From contig NZ_SOFL01000009.1 in NCBI RefSeq assembly GCF_004402695.1, positions 1-64,000 on the forward strand: a stretch of DNA of 64,000 bases, read 5' to 3'. Position numbers and translations under genes: made by a program. Positions within the stretch are counted from its first letter, which is position 1, and each line of letters starts with the position of its first letter. The notes beneath the pieces are model-generated. The model had not been told where the DNA came from and did not search any database. It was given only the letters and a program-made list of their open reading frames with translations. This DNA is from Cryobacterium adonitolivorans (GTDB lineage Bacteria > Actinomycetota > Actinomycetes > Actinomycetales > Microbacteriaceae). This document shows, one piece after another, positions 24,229 to 33,910 of this stretch.

Positions 24229-25497
24229 CTACTGGTCGGCCAGAGTGCGCCCGGCCGAACAGGTGTACTGGGACGCGTCCTGCCCGTAGACGTTGCTGGG
24301 CAGCGCCGTTTCGGTGGGGGCCGGCTCGGTCGCGGCAGGGTCGGTCGCTGCGGGGTCCACCGGCTCTACGGGAGCTTCGGTCGCCCCGGCTGCGGGGTCG
24401 GCCACGGAGCGGAAGTCGGCCTCGCCGGGCGCCAGCGACGGAGACTCGTCGGCCAGGATGGACGCCATCAGGTCGTCCGCGGCGGACTCGTCGGGTTCGA
24501 CCCCCCCGTCGACGTTGAAGACCGGATATTGCACGAAGACGACCTTCTCGAGCGGAATGTCCTTCATTGCCATCGCGATGGAGACCATGGTGTCCATGCT
24601 CTGCAAGTAGGTAGACAGCTCCATATTGTCCACGGCGGCCTTGGCGATCGAGTACAGCTTGATCGGGTCGCTCAGCGTCTCGGCGCTCTTGAGGGTGCGC
24701 ACCAGCGAGGAGAGGAAGACCTGCTGGTTGCTGATGCGGCCGAGGTCGCTGCCGTCGCCGACGCCGTAGCGGGTGCGCAGGAACTGCAGGGCCTCCAGGC
24801 CCTTGAGCTCATGCTCGCCGGCCGCGAGGTCCAGGTCGGTGTGTTCGTCGACGATGGGTTCCGCGATGCAGACGGGCACCCCGCCGACGGCCTCAGACAT
24901 GGCCGCGACACCGTTGAACTGCACGACGGCGGCGTACTGGATCGGCAGACCGGTGAGTTCCTCGACCGTCGAGACGGTGCAGGAGAGCCCGCCGTAGCCC
25001 AGGGTGGTGTTGATCTTCTGGCTGCTCATGGCGGAGTAGGTTTCACCGTCGGGGCCGGTGCATTCCGGGATGGGCACGTAGGTGTCCCTGGGGAAGCTGA
25101 CCACGGTGGCGCTGCTGTGGTCTTCGGCGATGTGCAGCAGCATGGTGACGTCGTTCAGGACCGCTGTCTCCTTCTCAGGATCGCCGTAGCCGCCGCCCTG
25201 GCCAGCACGACTGTCGCTGCCGACGAGAAGCAGGTTCGCCCCGCCGTCGATCGCGCCGATCTGCGGGATCGGACCCTCGGTCTCGCTCTCGAGGCGGATG
25301 GGATCCTTGACACTGGTGGCCACGTTGAGAGTGGCGAGGGCTGCGACGGAGACGCCGCTGACCATGACGACGGCAAGAGCGGCAGCGAGCACCTTGGCGA
25401 CGTTGGCGAACGCGTTGGACCGCTTGAGCCTTCCGTGTCGGGCCATCGGGCTGATCTGCTTCGATCGTTTCGAGCGGGGGCGCAACTGGTCGCTCAC
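24229..25497 (-). CDS. LytR-CpsA-Psr (LCP) family cell-wall glycopolymer ligase
   Basis: A 422-residue type II membrane protein. A basic cytoplasmic stretch is followed by one helix (residues about 34-55). The LCP domain shows NLLLVGSDSRAGQGGG, SFPRDTYVPIP, INTTLGYGG, FNGVAAMSEAVGGVPVC and QFLRTRYGVGDGSDLGRISN QQ, including the Arg/Asp residues that bind polyprenyl pyrophosphate. These enzymes attach teichoic acid-like or arabinogalactan-like polymers to peptidoglycan. The C-terminal 60 residues are Ala/Pro/Thr/Glu rich. The GTG at 25497 has AAAGGA upstream. It lies between two tRNA-Ser genes. Confidence 0.92.
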   Translation of the reverse strand: MSDQLRPRSKRSKQISPMARHGRLKRSNAFANVAKVLAAALAVVMVSGVSVAALATLNVATSVKDPIRLESETEGPIPQIGAIDGGANLLLVGSDSRAGQGGGYGDPEKETAVLNDVTMLLHIAEDHSSATVVSFPRDTYVPIPECTGPDGETYSAMSSQKINTTLGYGGLSCTVSTVEELTGLPIQYAAVVQFNGVAAMSEAVGGVPVCIAEPIVDEHTDLDLAAGEHELKGLEALQFLRTRYGVGDGSDLGRISNQQVFLSSLVRTLKSAETLSDPIKLYSIAKAAVDNMELSTYLQSMDTMVSIAMAMKDIPLEKVVFVQYPVFNVDGGVEPDESAADDLMASILADESPSLAPGEADFRSVADPAAGATEAPVEPVDPAATDPAATEPAPTETALPSNVYGQDASQYTCSAGRTLADQ

Positions 25498-25540
25498 TTA
25501 CGATCCTTTCGTCATTGTGCAGGTGCAGCGCCGCACGGCG

Positions 25541-25625
25541 CGGAGGGCGTGGGATTCGAACCCACGAGACATTTCTGCCCACCAGTTTTCAAGACTGGCT
25601 CCATCGGCCGCTCGGACAGCCCTCC
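25541..25625 (-). tRNA. tRNA-Ser(TGA)
   Basis: An 85-nt class II tRNA. Acceptor GGAGGGC/GCCCTCC, anticodon stem CCAGT/ACTGG with loop CTTGAAA (anticodon TGA), a long variable arm, T arm CGTGGG TTCGAAT CCCACG, discriminator G. Only a short CGCC/GGCG hairpin separates it from the LCP gene 43 nt downstream, so read-through into that gene is possible. Confidence 0.97.
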
Positions 25626-25778
25626 CGATTCGGCGCTGGAGCATCCCATGACGGGCTGGATCCAACATCGAACTTCGCCCGATCTTAGCCGATCACGGAA
25701 TATGTAGCCTGACACGCGAATCTGGTAAGGCCCTGCACGGCGGGCGCGGCCCGATTATGGCGTCGCCCGGCCGTGATG

Positions 25779-26591
25779 TCAGATGCTGCTTAGGACCACG
25801 GCCAGGCCGTCGTCCTGCACGCTCACCGTCAGCTCGCTGGCGGCCTCGAGGACCTCATCCGGGGACTGGCCCATGGCCACACCCCGGCCCTCCACGCCGG
25901 CCCAGAGCAGCATGTCGATATCGTTGCGCCCGTCGCCGACAGCCATCACCCGGCTGCGCGGGATGCCGCACTCGGCACGCACCCGCTCCATGGCGGTGGC
26001 CTTGTTGACTCCGTCTGGGGCGATGTCGAGCCAGGCGGTCCAGCCGATCGCGTAGCTCACCCGGTTCAGGCCCATCTGCTCAACCACCGCCAGGAAGTCC
26101 TCCATGTCGTGGTCGGGCGAGACGACGACGACGCGGGTGGCGTCGTGACGCAACAGCTCGTCGAAGCCGACGTGCTCACTGTCGATGCCGATCGTGGCGT
26201 CGGGGAACACCTCCGTGTACCGGTAGAAGCCGTGCTCGTCTTCGACCGCATAGCGCGCATCCTTGAGGTGCGAGCGGATGGAGAGCAGCACGTCGCTAGG
26301 GTCGAAGGTCTCGACCCATTCACGGCGGTATCCGGTCGGGGCATCCGCGTCACGATGCAGCGTGATGGCGCCGTTGGAGCACACGACGAACCGTGGCGAG
26401 ATCCCGAGACGGTCCAGCACCGGAAGGGTGGCGGCGGAGCTTCTCCCGGTGGCGAGCATGATCTCGTGGCCGGCCTCGTGCACCCGGCGCACCTGACGGA
26501 TCACGGCCTCGCTGATGGTGCCGTCTTCGTGCAGGGTGGTGCCGTCGATGTCGAGGGCGACCAGCCAGGGCGCGTCAGTCTTGGGCGTCAT
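25779..26591 (-). CDS. Cof-type HAD-IIB phosphatase
   Basis: A 270-residue HAD hydrolase with a type IIB cap. Motif [12 protein letters not shown], motif [10 protein letters not shown], motif III in [10 protein letters not shown] (Lys), motif [16 protein letters not shown]. Members dephosphorylate sugar phosphates, pyridoxal phosphate or flavin phosphates; the substrate here is unknown. The start ATG overlaps the stop of serS by 4 nt, so it is translated from the serS message. Confidence 0.9.
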   Translation of the reverse strand: MTPKTDAPWLVALDIDGTTLHEDGTISEAVIRQVRRVHEAGHEIMLATGRSSAATLPVLDRLGISPRFVVCSNGAITLHRDADAPTGYRREWVETFDPSDVLLSIRSHLKDARYAVEDEHGFYRYTEVFPDATIGIDSEHVGFDELLRHDATRVVVVSPDHDMEDFLAVVEQMGLNRVSYAIGWTAWLDIAPDGVNKATAMERVRAECGIPRSRVMAVGDGRNDIDMLLWAGVEGRGVAMGQSPDEVLEAASELTVSVQDDGLAVVLSSI

Positions 26592-27853
26592 CGGATGGGC
26601 GTGAGAACGTCGAGCCCGCCAAGGTAGGGGCGCAGTGCCTTCGGCACGAGAACCGAGCCGTCGGCCTGTTGGTGCGTTTCAAGGATGGCGACGATCCAGC
26701 GGGTCGTGGCGAGGGTTCCGTTCAGGGTCGCGACCGGGGCGGTCTTGCCCGACTCGGTGCGGTAGCGGATGTCGAGGCGCCGGGCCTGGTAGGTCGTGCA
26801 GTTGCTGGTGCTGGTGAGCTCTCGGTAGGCGCCCTGGGTGGGCACCCAGGCCTCGATGTCGTACTTGCGGGCCGCGCTGGAACCCAGGTCGCCGGCGGCG
26901 ACGTCGATCACCCGGTAGCTCAGGCCGAGGGCCTGCAGCATGCCCTCCTGCAGGGCGACGAGGCGGTCGTGCTCGGCTTCGGCGTTCTCGGGCAGAACGT
27001 AGGTGAACATCTCGAGCTTGTTGAACTGGTGCACCCTGATGATGCCGCGGGTGTCCTTTCCACCCGACCCGGCCTCACGGCGATAGCAGGTGGACCAACC
27101 GGCGTAGCGCGTCGGGCCGCCGGACAGGTCGAGGATCTCGTCGCTGTGGTACCCGGCGAGCGCGACCTCGCTGGTTCCGGTGAGGTAGAGGTCGTCGGCG
27201 GGCAGGTGGTAGATCTCGTCGGCGTGCTCGCCGAGGAACCCGGTGCCGTCCATGATCTCCGGGCGCACCAGGGTGGGGGTGATCATCGGGATGAAGTCGG
27301 CCGCGAGTGCGTGGTCCAGCGCCATGTTCATCAGGGCGATCTCGAGCCGGGCCCCGATTCCGCGCAGGAAGTAGAACCGGGCGCCGGACACCTTGGCGCC
27401 GCGGGCCATGTCGATGGCGCCGAGCATCTCGCCAAGCTCGAGGTGGTCGCGGGCTTCGAAGTCGAAGGTGGGGATCTCTCCGTGGGTGCGAAGGGTGGCG
27501 AAGTTGTCTTCGCCGCCGGCGGGCACGCCGTCGATGATTGGGTTGGCAATGGTACGCATCACACTCGTGAAGCGGGCCTCAGCCTCGGCGGCGGTCGCTC
27601 CGGCCGCCTTGACCTCAGCGGCCAGGCTCTGCGCCTGGGCGACGAGGGCCTTCTTCTCGGCCGGCGGCGCCTGCGCCACGGTCTTGCCGAAGGCGTTCTG
27701 CGAGGCACGCAGCGCCTCGAACGTGGTGATCGAGGATCGCCGGTCGGCGTCGGCGGCGAGCGCGGCGTCGACGGCGTCGACAGAGTCGCCCCGCGCCTCC
27801 TGCGATCGCTTGACGAGGTCGGGATTTTCGCGTAGCAGCACCGGATCAATCAC
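26588..27853 (-). CDS. serS: Seryl-tRNA synthetase
   Basis: A class II aminoacyl-tRNA synthetase of 421 residues that charges tRNA-Ser; two such tRNAs are encoded just downstream in the same direction. The N-terminal coiled-coil arm (about residues 1-105) binds the long variable arm. Motif 2 is [20 protein letters not shown], and motif 3 is [33 protein letters not shown] is the serine-site loop. It starts with ATG at 27853, 42 nt from the divergent lipid kinase gene. Confidence 0.97.
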   Translation of the reverse strand: MIDPVLLRENPDLVKRSQEARGDSVDAVDAALAADADRRSSITTFEALRASQNAFGKTVAQAPPAEKKALVAQAQSLAAEVKAAGATAAEAEARFTSVMRTIANPIIDGVPAGGEDNFATLRTHGEIPTFDFEARDHLELGEMLGAIDMARGAKVSGARFYFLRGIGARLEIALMNMALDHALAADFIPMITPTLVRPEIMDGTGFLGEHADEIYHLPADDLYLTGTSEVALAGYHSDEILDLSGGPTRYAGWSTCYRREAGSGGKDTRGIIRVHQFNKLEMFTYVLPENAEAEHDRLVALQEGMLQALGLSYRVIDVAAGDLGSSAARKYDIEAWVPTQGAYRELTSTSNCTTYQARRLDIRYRTESGKTAPVATLNGTLATTRWIVAILETHQQADGSVLVPKALRPYLGGLDVLTPIR

Positions 27854-27895
27854 TCGGTCAGTCTACAAGCGCCAGCAGTGGCCCCTTGCTAGCCT

Positions 27896-28933
27896 GTGCG
27901 GGTGCCAGACTCCAGTTCCGGAACCAGCGACATCCCCTCGAGCGTGCGCCGTGCCGCGGTGGTCTACAACCCCGTGAAGGCGGATGTCGACAGGTTGCGC
28001 CTGAGCGTGAACACCGCGGCCGCCGCGGCGGGCTGGGCCGAACCGCTCTGGTTGGAGACCTCCGTGGCAGACCCCGGCCAGCGGGTCACCCGGCAGGCCC
28101 TGCGCCAGGGTGTGGTCATGGTGATCGCTGCCGGCGGCGACGGCACCGTGCGTGCGGTGGCCGAGGCGCTGCGCGGTTCTGAGGTGAGCGTCGGCATTCT
28201 TCCGGTGGGCACCGGCAACCTGCTGGCCCGCAACCTGCAACTTCCCCTGAACAGCCTCGACGACTCCATCAGCATCGCCTTCGACGGGGTCGACAAGGCC
28301 ATCGACCTCGGCGTGGCCTCGGTGACCTACACCGACAACAGCATCAATGACCACGTCTTCCTGGTGATGGCCGGACTCGGTCTCGACGCCCAGATGATCG
28401 TCGAGACCCGCCCCGACCTCAAGAAACAGGTGGGCTGGCTGGCCTACGTGGACGCGGGCATGCGCGCCATCCCCAGGGCCGAACCGTTCCGGATCCGTTA
28501 CAGCCTGGGCACCCGCAACGAGCACCAGGCGCTCGTGAGCACCATACTGATCGCCAACTGCGGGGTGCTGCCCGGCAACATCCAGTTCCTGCCCGAGGCC
28601 CGCATCGACGACGGCGTCCTGGACATCGCCGTGCTGCAGCCCAAGGGTGTGCTCGGCTGGCTCAAGATCTGGCGCCGGGTGACCTGGCAGAACGGGGTGC
28701 TGCGGCGCTCCGCCGTCGGGCGGAGGATCATCGAGCTCACCGAAAGCGACAACGAACGCGCGATGACGACCCTGGTCGGCACCGACATCCGGATCGTGCC
28801 GGACCAGCCGCAGCAATTCGAGTTGGACGGCGACGAATTCGGCTTGGTGAAAAGCGTGTTCCTGCGGGCGGATGCCGGTGCCCTGCTGGTGCGGGTGCCG
28901 GCCGGACGCGCGGTGCCGACGGACGCATCCTGA
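27896..28933 (+). CDS. Diacylglycerol/sphingosine kinase-family protein, second paralogue
   Basis: A 345-residue lipid kinase-like protein. AAVVYNPVKADVDRL is the entry strand, with nucleotide loop VIAAGGDGTVRAVAEAL and GILPVGTGNLLARNLQLP. It also carries DHVFLVMAGLGLDAQMI and QFELDGDEFGLVKSV. It shares all signature blocks with the gene at 10446-11387, but its middle section is longer and has an aromatic/basic surface helix (LKIWRRVTWQNGVLRR). GTG 27896 or 27902 may be the start. Substrate unproven. Confidence 0.9.
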   Translation: MRVPDSSSGTSDIPSSVRRAAVVYNPVKADVDRLRLSVNTAAAAAGWAEPLWLETSVADPGQRVTRQALRQGVVMVIAAGGDGTVRAVAEALRGSEVSVGILPVGTGNLLARNLQLPLNSLDDSISIAFDGVDKAIDLGVASVTYTDNSINDHVFLVMAGLGLDAQMIVETRPDLKKQVGWLAYVDAGMRAIPRAEPFRIRYSLGTRNEHQALVSTILIANCGVLPGNIQFLPEARIDDGVLDIAVLQPKGVLGWLKIWRRVTWQNGVLRRSAVGRRIIELTESDNERAMTTLVGTDIRIVPDQPQQFELDGDEFGLVKSVFLRADAGALLVRVPAGRAVPTDAS

Positions 28934-28949
28934 ACGGTTCGGCGGGTGG

Positions 28950-29450
28950 CTAGAGGCTCGGGGCGCTTCGGCGCCGACGGGCTCGCCACGCCCAGGCGTG
29001 CCAGAAGAGCAGGCCAGAGAGGGTGAGCAGGCCCGCGATCTGCATTGGCGGGGCGATCGTATAGCTCAACTGTTGGACCAACATGCCGAACGGGACGGGC
29101 CCGCTGCCGGCGTAGGAAAAGTTTGTGAATGAGTACGTCGCGCCCTGCCACTGCAGGGTCACGGCGACGACGACAAAGAGGACACCACCCGCCCAGAGCA
29201 GCGTGATGAACGGGTTCCAGCTCGATCGTTCCAGCTCGTCGTGGAAGGTGTCGCCGTCGAAGGCCAGGGTGTCGAGGTCGTCGCCGGGTCCGGCGGCCGC
29301 GGTGTCCGGATTCGCCGGCGGCGGGCCGATCAGCTCACGCCGCTCGGGCGGGCGGGGCGCGTCGCCGGGCTGGTAGCCGCGCTGAAACCTGGCATCGTGC
29401 CGCGGGTCGAACGCCGGCCGATCTGCGCCGGTCCCCCCGGGCTCGGTCAC
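28950..29450 (-). CDS. Membrane protein of unknown function, 2 TM
   Basis: A 166-residue protein with a polar, Pro/Asp-rich N-terminal half (about 85 residues, including RPPERRELIGPPPAN), followed by two hydrophobic helices (ITLLWAGGVLFVVVAVTLQW and MQIAGLLTLSGLLFWHAWAW) and a basic end RARRRRSAPSL. I do not recognise a family. Its GTG at 29450 overlaps the pheA stop by 4 nt (GTGA), so it is translated with pheA and the start is well supported. Confidence 0.75.
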   Translation of the reverse strand: MTEPGGTGADRPAFDPRHDARFQRGYQPGDAPRPPERRELIGPPPANPDTAAAGPGDDLDTLAFDGDTFHDELERSSWNPFITLLWAGGVLFVVVAVTLQWQGATYSFTNFSYAGSGPVPFGMLVQQLSYTIAPPMQIAGLLTLSGLLFWHAWAWRARRRRSAPSL

Positions 29451-30391
29451 GCTGTCGGCTCCCCCGACACCAGGCCGCGCAGCCAGTCCCTGGCTTCGAT
29501 GAAGACACCGTCGTCGTACCGGTCGGTGAACACATTGGCCTGTTTGTCGGCCCGCGGATACGAACCGAGGAAGATCACCTTGGGACTGAACCGGCGCAGC
29601 CCTAGCAGGGCGTCCGCGACCCGTTCGTCGAGGATGTGCCCGTCGGCGTCGATGACGAAACGGTAGCGGCCGAGAGAGTCGCCGATCGGCCGGGACTGGA
29701 TCAGGCTGAGGTTGACACCGCGGGTGGCAAACTGTTCGAGCATCTCGAGCAGGGCGCCGGCCCGGTCCTCCGGCAGCTCCACGATGACGCTGGTCTTGTC
29801 GGCCCCGGTCGGCTCCGGGATCACGGTGGTGCGTCCGACGAGTACGAACCGGGTGACGGCGTTGGGGTTGTCGCCGATGTTGCGGGCGAGCACCACCAGG
29901 TCGTGGTGCTTCTCGATGCCGGGCGGAGCGACGGCGGCATCCGCCGGGCCCGGTTCGAACAGGGCGGCCGCGGCGGCCACGTTGCTCGACGAGGGGATGT
30001 GCCCGTGCCTGGGCAGCGTCGCTTCGAGCCAGCTGCGGCACTGCGCGTACGCCACCGGATGCGCGTTGACGATCTTGACGTCCTCGAGGCTGGTTCCGGG
30101 CCTGGCGACGAGCACGAAGTTGACCGGCACCAGGTATTCGCCGATGATCCGCAGGTTCGGCACGCTGGCCAGGGCATCCTGGGTGGCGCTCACCCCGCCG
30201 TCCACCGAGTTCTCGATGGCGATCATGGCGGCGACGCTGCGGCCGCTCACGACGTCAGCGAAGGCCTCCCCCACGTTGTTGACGGCCCGCCACGGCAGGC
30301 CCTGGGCCGCGGCCACCTGGGCGAGGGCGGCCTCGGTGAAGGTCCCGGCCGGTCCCAGGAAGCTGTAGTGCACATCGGGAGTCTCTGGCAT
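29447..30391 (-). CDS. pheA: Prephenate dehydratase
   Basis: Converts prephenate to phenylpyruvate for phenylalanine synthesis. Residues 1-195 are the PDT domain (YSFLGPAGTFTEAAL, IAIENSVDGGVSATQDAL, TRFVLVGRT). Residues 205-285 form an ACT domain for feedback inhibition by Phe (TSVIVELPEDRAGALLEM, VNLSLIQSRPIGDSLGRYRF). It is a monofunctional type, without chorismate mutase. A 2-TM protein gene is coupled at its 3' end. It is divergent from pgm. Confidence 0.96.
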   Translation of the reverse strand: MPETPDVHYSFLGPAGTFTEAALAQVAAAQGLPWRAVNNVGEAFADVVSGRSVAAMIAIENSVDGGVSATQDALASVPNLRIIGEYLVPVNFVLVARPGTSLEDVKIVNAHPVAYAQCRSWLEATLPRHGHIPSSSNVAAAAALFEPGPADAAVAPPGIEKHHDLVVLARNIGDNPNAVTRFVLVGRTTVIPEPTGADKTSVIVELPEDRAGALLEMLEQFATRGVNLSLIQSRPIGDSLGRYRFVIDADGHILDERVADALLGLRRFSPKVIFLGSYPRADKQANVFTDRYDDGVFIEARDWLRGLVSGEPTA

Positions 30392-30427
30392 GGCTCACAG
30401 CCTAGTTGGAGTGCAAGACTGGGGACC

Positions 30428-32044
30428 ATGACCGAACGCGCAGGCACCCTGGCCCAGAACTCAGATCTGATCGACGTCGGGGCCCTCATCCGGGCCTACT
30501 ACGACCTCAAACCGGATGTGTCCGTGACGGCTCAACGGGTCGTCTTCGGCACCTCGGGCCACCGCGGCAGTTCGCTCAACACGGCCTTCAACGAGAACCA
30601 CATTCTCGCCACCACCCAGGCGATCGTGGAGTACCGCGCCGGCCAGGGCATCACCGGCCCGCTGTTCATCGGCGCCGACACCCACGCTCTGAGCAAGCCG
30701 GCCACCACCACGGCCCTCGAGGTCCTCGTCGGCAACGGCGTGCGCGTGCTGGTCGACGAGTTCGACGACTTCGTGCCCACCCCGGCGCTTTCCCACGCGA
30801 TCCTGGCCTACAACAGGGCCGGCCACGACGACCAGGCCGACGGCATCGTTGTCACCCCCAGCCACAACCCGCCCATGGACGGCGGCTTCAAGTACAACCC
30901 GCCGCACGGCGGACCGGCCGACAGCGACGCCACCTCATGGATCGCCAACCGCGCCAACGAGATCATCGCCGACGAGATACGCGCGGTGCGCATGGCCGAG
31001 CCGAGCGCCGTGGAAACCTACGACTTCCGCGGCCATTACGTCGACGACCTCGAGAACATCATCGACATGAAGGCCATCAAGGCCAGCGGCATCCGCATCG
31101 GCGCCGACCCGCTGGGCGGCGCGAGCGTGGGCTATTGGGGCGCGATCCGCGACCGGTACGAGCTCGACCTCACCGTGGTCAACCCGCTGGTCGACCCGAC
31201 CTGGGCGTTCATGACACTGGACTGGGACGGCAAGATCAGGATGGACCCGTCCAGCCCCTCCGCGATGGCCTCGGTGCTGGCGCACAAGGACGACTTCGAT
31301 ATCCTCACCGGCAACGACGCCGACGCCGACCGCCACGGCATCGTCACGCCGGACGCCGGCCTGATGAACCCGAACCACTTCCTTGCCGTGGCCATTGAGT
31401 ACCTCTACAGCCACCGCGACGGTTGGCGGGCGGATGCCGCGATCGGCAAGACCCTCGTCTCCTCCACCATGATCGACCGCGTTGCCGGGTTCCTCGGCCG
31501 TGAGCTGTGGGAGGTCCCAGTGGGCTTCAAGTGGTTCGTTCCCGGCCTGATCGACGGCTCGGTCGCCTTCGGCGGCGAGGAGAGCGCCGGCGCAAGCTTC
31601 GTGCGCTTCGACGGCACCGTCTGGACCACCGACAAGGACGGCATCCTGCTGGCCCTGCTCGCCGCGGAGATCGTAGCCGTCACCGGCAAGTCGCCCAGCG
31701 TGCGGTACGCCGAGCTGGCCGAGCACTTCGGCGCCCCGGCCTACGAGCGCATCGATGCCGTCGCCACGCCCGCGCAGAAGACCGCCCTCGGCAAGCTCGA
31801 CGGCGCGGCCATCACCGCCACCGAGCTCGCCGGCGACAAGATCATCGGCGCGCTCAGCAACGCCCCGGGCAACGGCGCGGCCATCGGCGGTGTCAAGGTC
31901 TTTACCGAGTACGCCTGGTTCGCGGCCCGGCCCAGCGGCACCGAAGACGTCTACAAGATCTACGCCGAGTCGTTCAAGGGCCCGGAGCACCTCAAGCAGG
32001 TGCAGGTCGAGGCGAAGGCCATCGTCGACGCCGCGATCAGTTAG
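30428..32044 (+). CDS. pgm: Phosphoglucomutase (alpha-D-glucose phosphate-specific)
   Basis: Interconverts glucose 1-phosphate and glucose 6-phosphate. The 538 residues match the bacterial Pgm of this subfamily. FGTSGHRGSSL is at the N-terminus. The phosphoserine loop is VTPSHNPP, the metal loop is GNDADADRHG, the sugar loop is FGGEESAGASF, and the phosphate loop is ARPSGTEDVYKIY. ATG 30428 follows directly after the divergent pheA start region. It supplies precursors for wall polymers and glycogen and could feed glucose 6-phosphate metabolism from the beta-glucoside operon. Confidence 0.96.
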   Translation: MTERAGTLAQNSDLIDVGALIRAYYDLKPDVSVTAQRVVFGTSGHRGSSLNTAFNENHILATTQAIVEYRAGQGITGPLFIGADTHALSKPATTTALEVLVGNGVRVLVDEFDDFVPTPALSHAILAYNRAGHDDQADGIVVTPSHNPPMDGGFKYNPPHGGPADSDATSWIANRANEIIADEIRAVRMAEPSAVETYDFRGHYVDDLENIIDMKAIKASGIRIGADPLGGASVGYWGAIRDRYELDLTVVNPLVDPTWAFMTLDWDGKIRMDPSSPSAMASVLAHKDDFDILTGNDADADRHGIVTPDAGLMNPNHFLAVAIEYLYSHRDGWRADAAIGKTLVSSTMIDRVAGFLGRELWEVPVGFKWFVPGLIDGSVAFGGEESAGASFVRFDGTVWTTDKDGILLALLAAEIVAVTGKSPSVRYAELAEHFGAPAYERIDAVATPAQKTALGKLDGAAITATELAGDKIIGALSNAPGNGAAIGGVKVFTEYAWFAARPSGTEDVYKIYAESFKGPEHLKQVQVEAKAIVDAAIS

Positions 32045-32059
32045 CCCGCACTCGGCAGG

Positions 32060-32740
32060 TTACGGGATGCTCCAGTAGTAGGCGGTACCGCCCGGGTGCT
32101 TCTCGGTGATGGCGAAGTCCACCGAGAGGTAGTCGGTGTCGTCGGTGTGCCCGGCGTAGTAGATGACGATGTCGTCTCCGGTTCCCTCAATGCGGGAGAC
32201 GATGGCGGTGTGGTCACGGTCACCGGTGTTGTCCCAGTCGAACTGCACGACATCGCCGAGTTTCACCTGGTCGCGCTGGTCGTCGGTCAGGGCTGTGGCC
32301 CGGCCGGAGTCCGTCAGGTAGTTCATGAACGCGGTGGAACTCACCCACGGTGATGAGAAGTCGAATTCGGAGCCGGTTCCGCTGGTCCACCAGTCCTCGT
32401 CCATGGCCCATCCCCTGGCCACCAGGGCTTGGCTGGTGAAGTTCACGCAGTCGTTTCCGGTGACCACGCCGTAATCGTCGGTGTTGTAGTCCTTCCAGTG
32501 CGCCAGCGCGTAGCCCAACTGAGCCTGCACCGCGGGGTCGACGTCGACGGGCGCGGCCGTTGTGGCCGGGGTCGCGCGCGGCGCGGCCTCCGCCGATGTG
32601 GCGGCATTGACCGTCGTGGCACCGTCTTCGGCCGAACCGGTTCGATCCGCGCCGGATGTTGCCAGGGCCACGGTTCCGACGACGAGTCCGCTGAGGACCA
32701 GGGCGATGACGCCGATCCGTGCTGGTCGAGCTAAAGCCAC
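32060..32740 (-). CDS. Secreted amidase-domain (Amidase_6) protein
   Basis: A 226-residue exported protein with an N-terminal hydrophobic signal (VALARPARIGVIALVLSGLV). The Amidase_6 (PF12671, papain-like) domain starts around residue 75: LAHWKDYNTDDYGVVTGNDC VNFTSQ, with the catalytic Cys in NDCVNFTSQ, and later DVVQFDWDNTGDRDHTAIVS carrying the His. It may cleave peptide or amide bonds in the wall. GAGG precedes GTG 32740, which I prefer to longer in-frame starts. A broken tandem paralogue follows at 32847-33816. Confidence 0.85.
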   Translation of the reverse strand: MALARPARIGVIALVLSGLVVGTVALATSGADRTGSAEDGATTVNAATSAEAAPRATPATTAAPVDVDPAVQAQLGYALAHWKDYNTDDYGVVTGNDCVNFTSQALVARGWAMDEDWWTSGTGSEFDFSSPWVSSTAFMNYLTDSGRATALTDDQRDQVKLGDVVQFDWDNTGDRDHTAIVSRIEGTGDDIVIYYAGHTDDTDYLSVDFAITEKHPGGTAYYWSIP

Positions 32741-32846
32741 AGCTACCTCTATTCGAAGGGAATATCCAAGCAAACCACATCATTTGGTGAAGAGTCTGGG
32801 ACTGGACCCCGAGCCGCCGATGGGCCGGCAGGAGTCCGCCCGGCAC

Positions 32847-33816
32847 CTATTGGACGCTCCTATAGCCCACGCTGCCACCGGCCAGCACTAGCGATTCGTC
32901 GACGGACCTGTAGTCGGTGTTGTTCGTGTGCGCCGACAGTGACCTCGGCGCGCTGATCGTTCGTCAGCGCCGTCGCTCGCTCGGGATGGGCGGTGAGGTA
33001 GGCGGCGAAGGCTGTTGAGCTGGCCCACGCTGGGCTGTACTGGCCGGTGCTGAAGGACCACTCGGCGTCCATCGTCCAGCCGCGCGTGATGAGCGACTGG
33101 CTGGTGAAGTTCACGCAGTCGTTGCCGGCAATCGAGCCGAAGACCTCGGTGTTGTAGTCCTGCCAGTGCGCCAGGACGTAGTCGATCTGCGCGGTGATTT
33201 TCGGATCCGGCACGTAGGTGAAGGTGAGTACCGGCGGCGTCGGCTCCGCGGTGGCCGGTGCCACCGCGGCGACGGCCCCACCGGCGGCGGGCTCGATGGC
33301 CTGCGTGAGGGCCGCCGTTGCGGCGCCGCTCGAGGCGGCGCCGTCACCGGAGACGCCCGTTCCGCCGGCCACCTGCACCGGATCACCGGTACCGGCGAAC
33401 AGGCTCACCTGCACCGCACCGGGGTCCGTCGTGGCGGGGGTCTGCAGCGTCACGGTGTCCGCTGTCGCCGAGACCACCTGGGCCGGCTTGTCGCCGAAGC
33501 TTGCGCTGGTCACACCCTCGAGGTCGGTACCCGTGACGGTCACCCGGGTGCCGCCGGTCACCGGTCCGGCCGGCGTTCCATCGGCGGCGAGCACCGTGCT
33601 GCGGATGATCGGAACCGCCGGGGTGATAACGGCGGGCATCGAGATGGTGGCAGTGGGCGTCGGAGACGGCGTGACCGTTGCCGTGGCGGCGGCGAGGTCG
33701 GCCACGATTGGGAGGTGGCGTTTCTGCCGGGCCTTCTGGTGTTGGCGTTTGAGCTGGCGCCTGGTGGATTTTCGGGAGTCAAGAACGGGATCGGGGCGCA
33801 CAGAATCGTTTCTCAT
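32847..33816 (-). pseudogene. Amidase-domain paralogue with IPT/TIG domain, broken by an internal deletion
   Basis: Read from 33816: a basic N-terminus, a Pro/Thr stretch, an IPT/TIG-like domain (GTRVTVTGTDLEGVTSASFG), a linker, then Amidase_6 sequence LAHWQDYNTEVFGSIAGNDC VNFTSQ up to ATALTNDQRAEV. The neighbour continues KLGDVVQFDWDNTGDRDHT, but here that block is absent and the frame changes. AHTNNTDYRSVDESLVLAGG, ending YRSVQ, is found in a second frame and aligns with GHTDDTDYLSVDFAITEKH of the neighbour. About 38 residues, including the catalytic His region, were deleted with a frameshift. A 318-residue truncated product could still be made but should be inactive. Confidence 0.82.
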
Positions 33817-33910
33817 CGGCGGGGTGGGGACCTGTCAGGGAAACATCCGCGCATGGCCAGACCTTGTGGAGAACCTCCAAAACCCATGCATGAGCATGGA
33901 TTTATCCGAT

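Noticed and set aside
28950..30041. Long minus-strand frame extending upstream of the 2-TM protein gene
   Set aside because: Its first 197 codons run through pheA in another frame and are Arg/Pro-rich antisense-type sequence. The real start is GTG 29450, overlapping the pheA stop.
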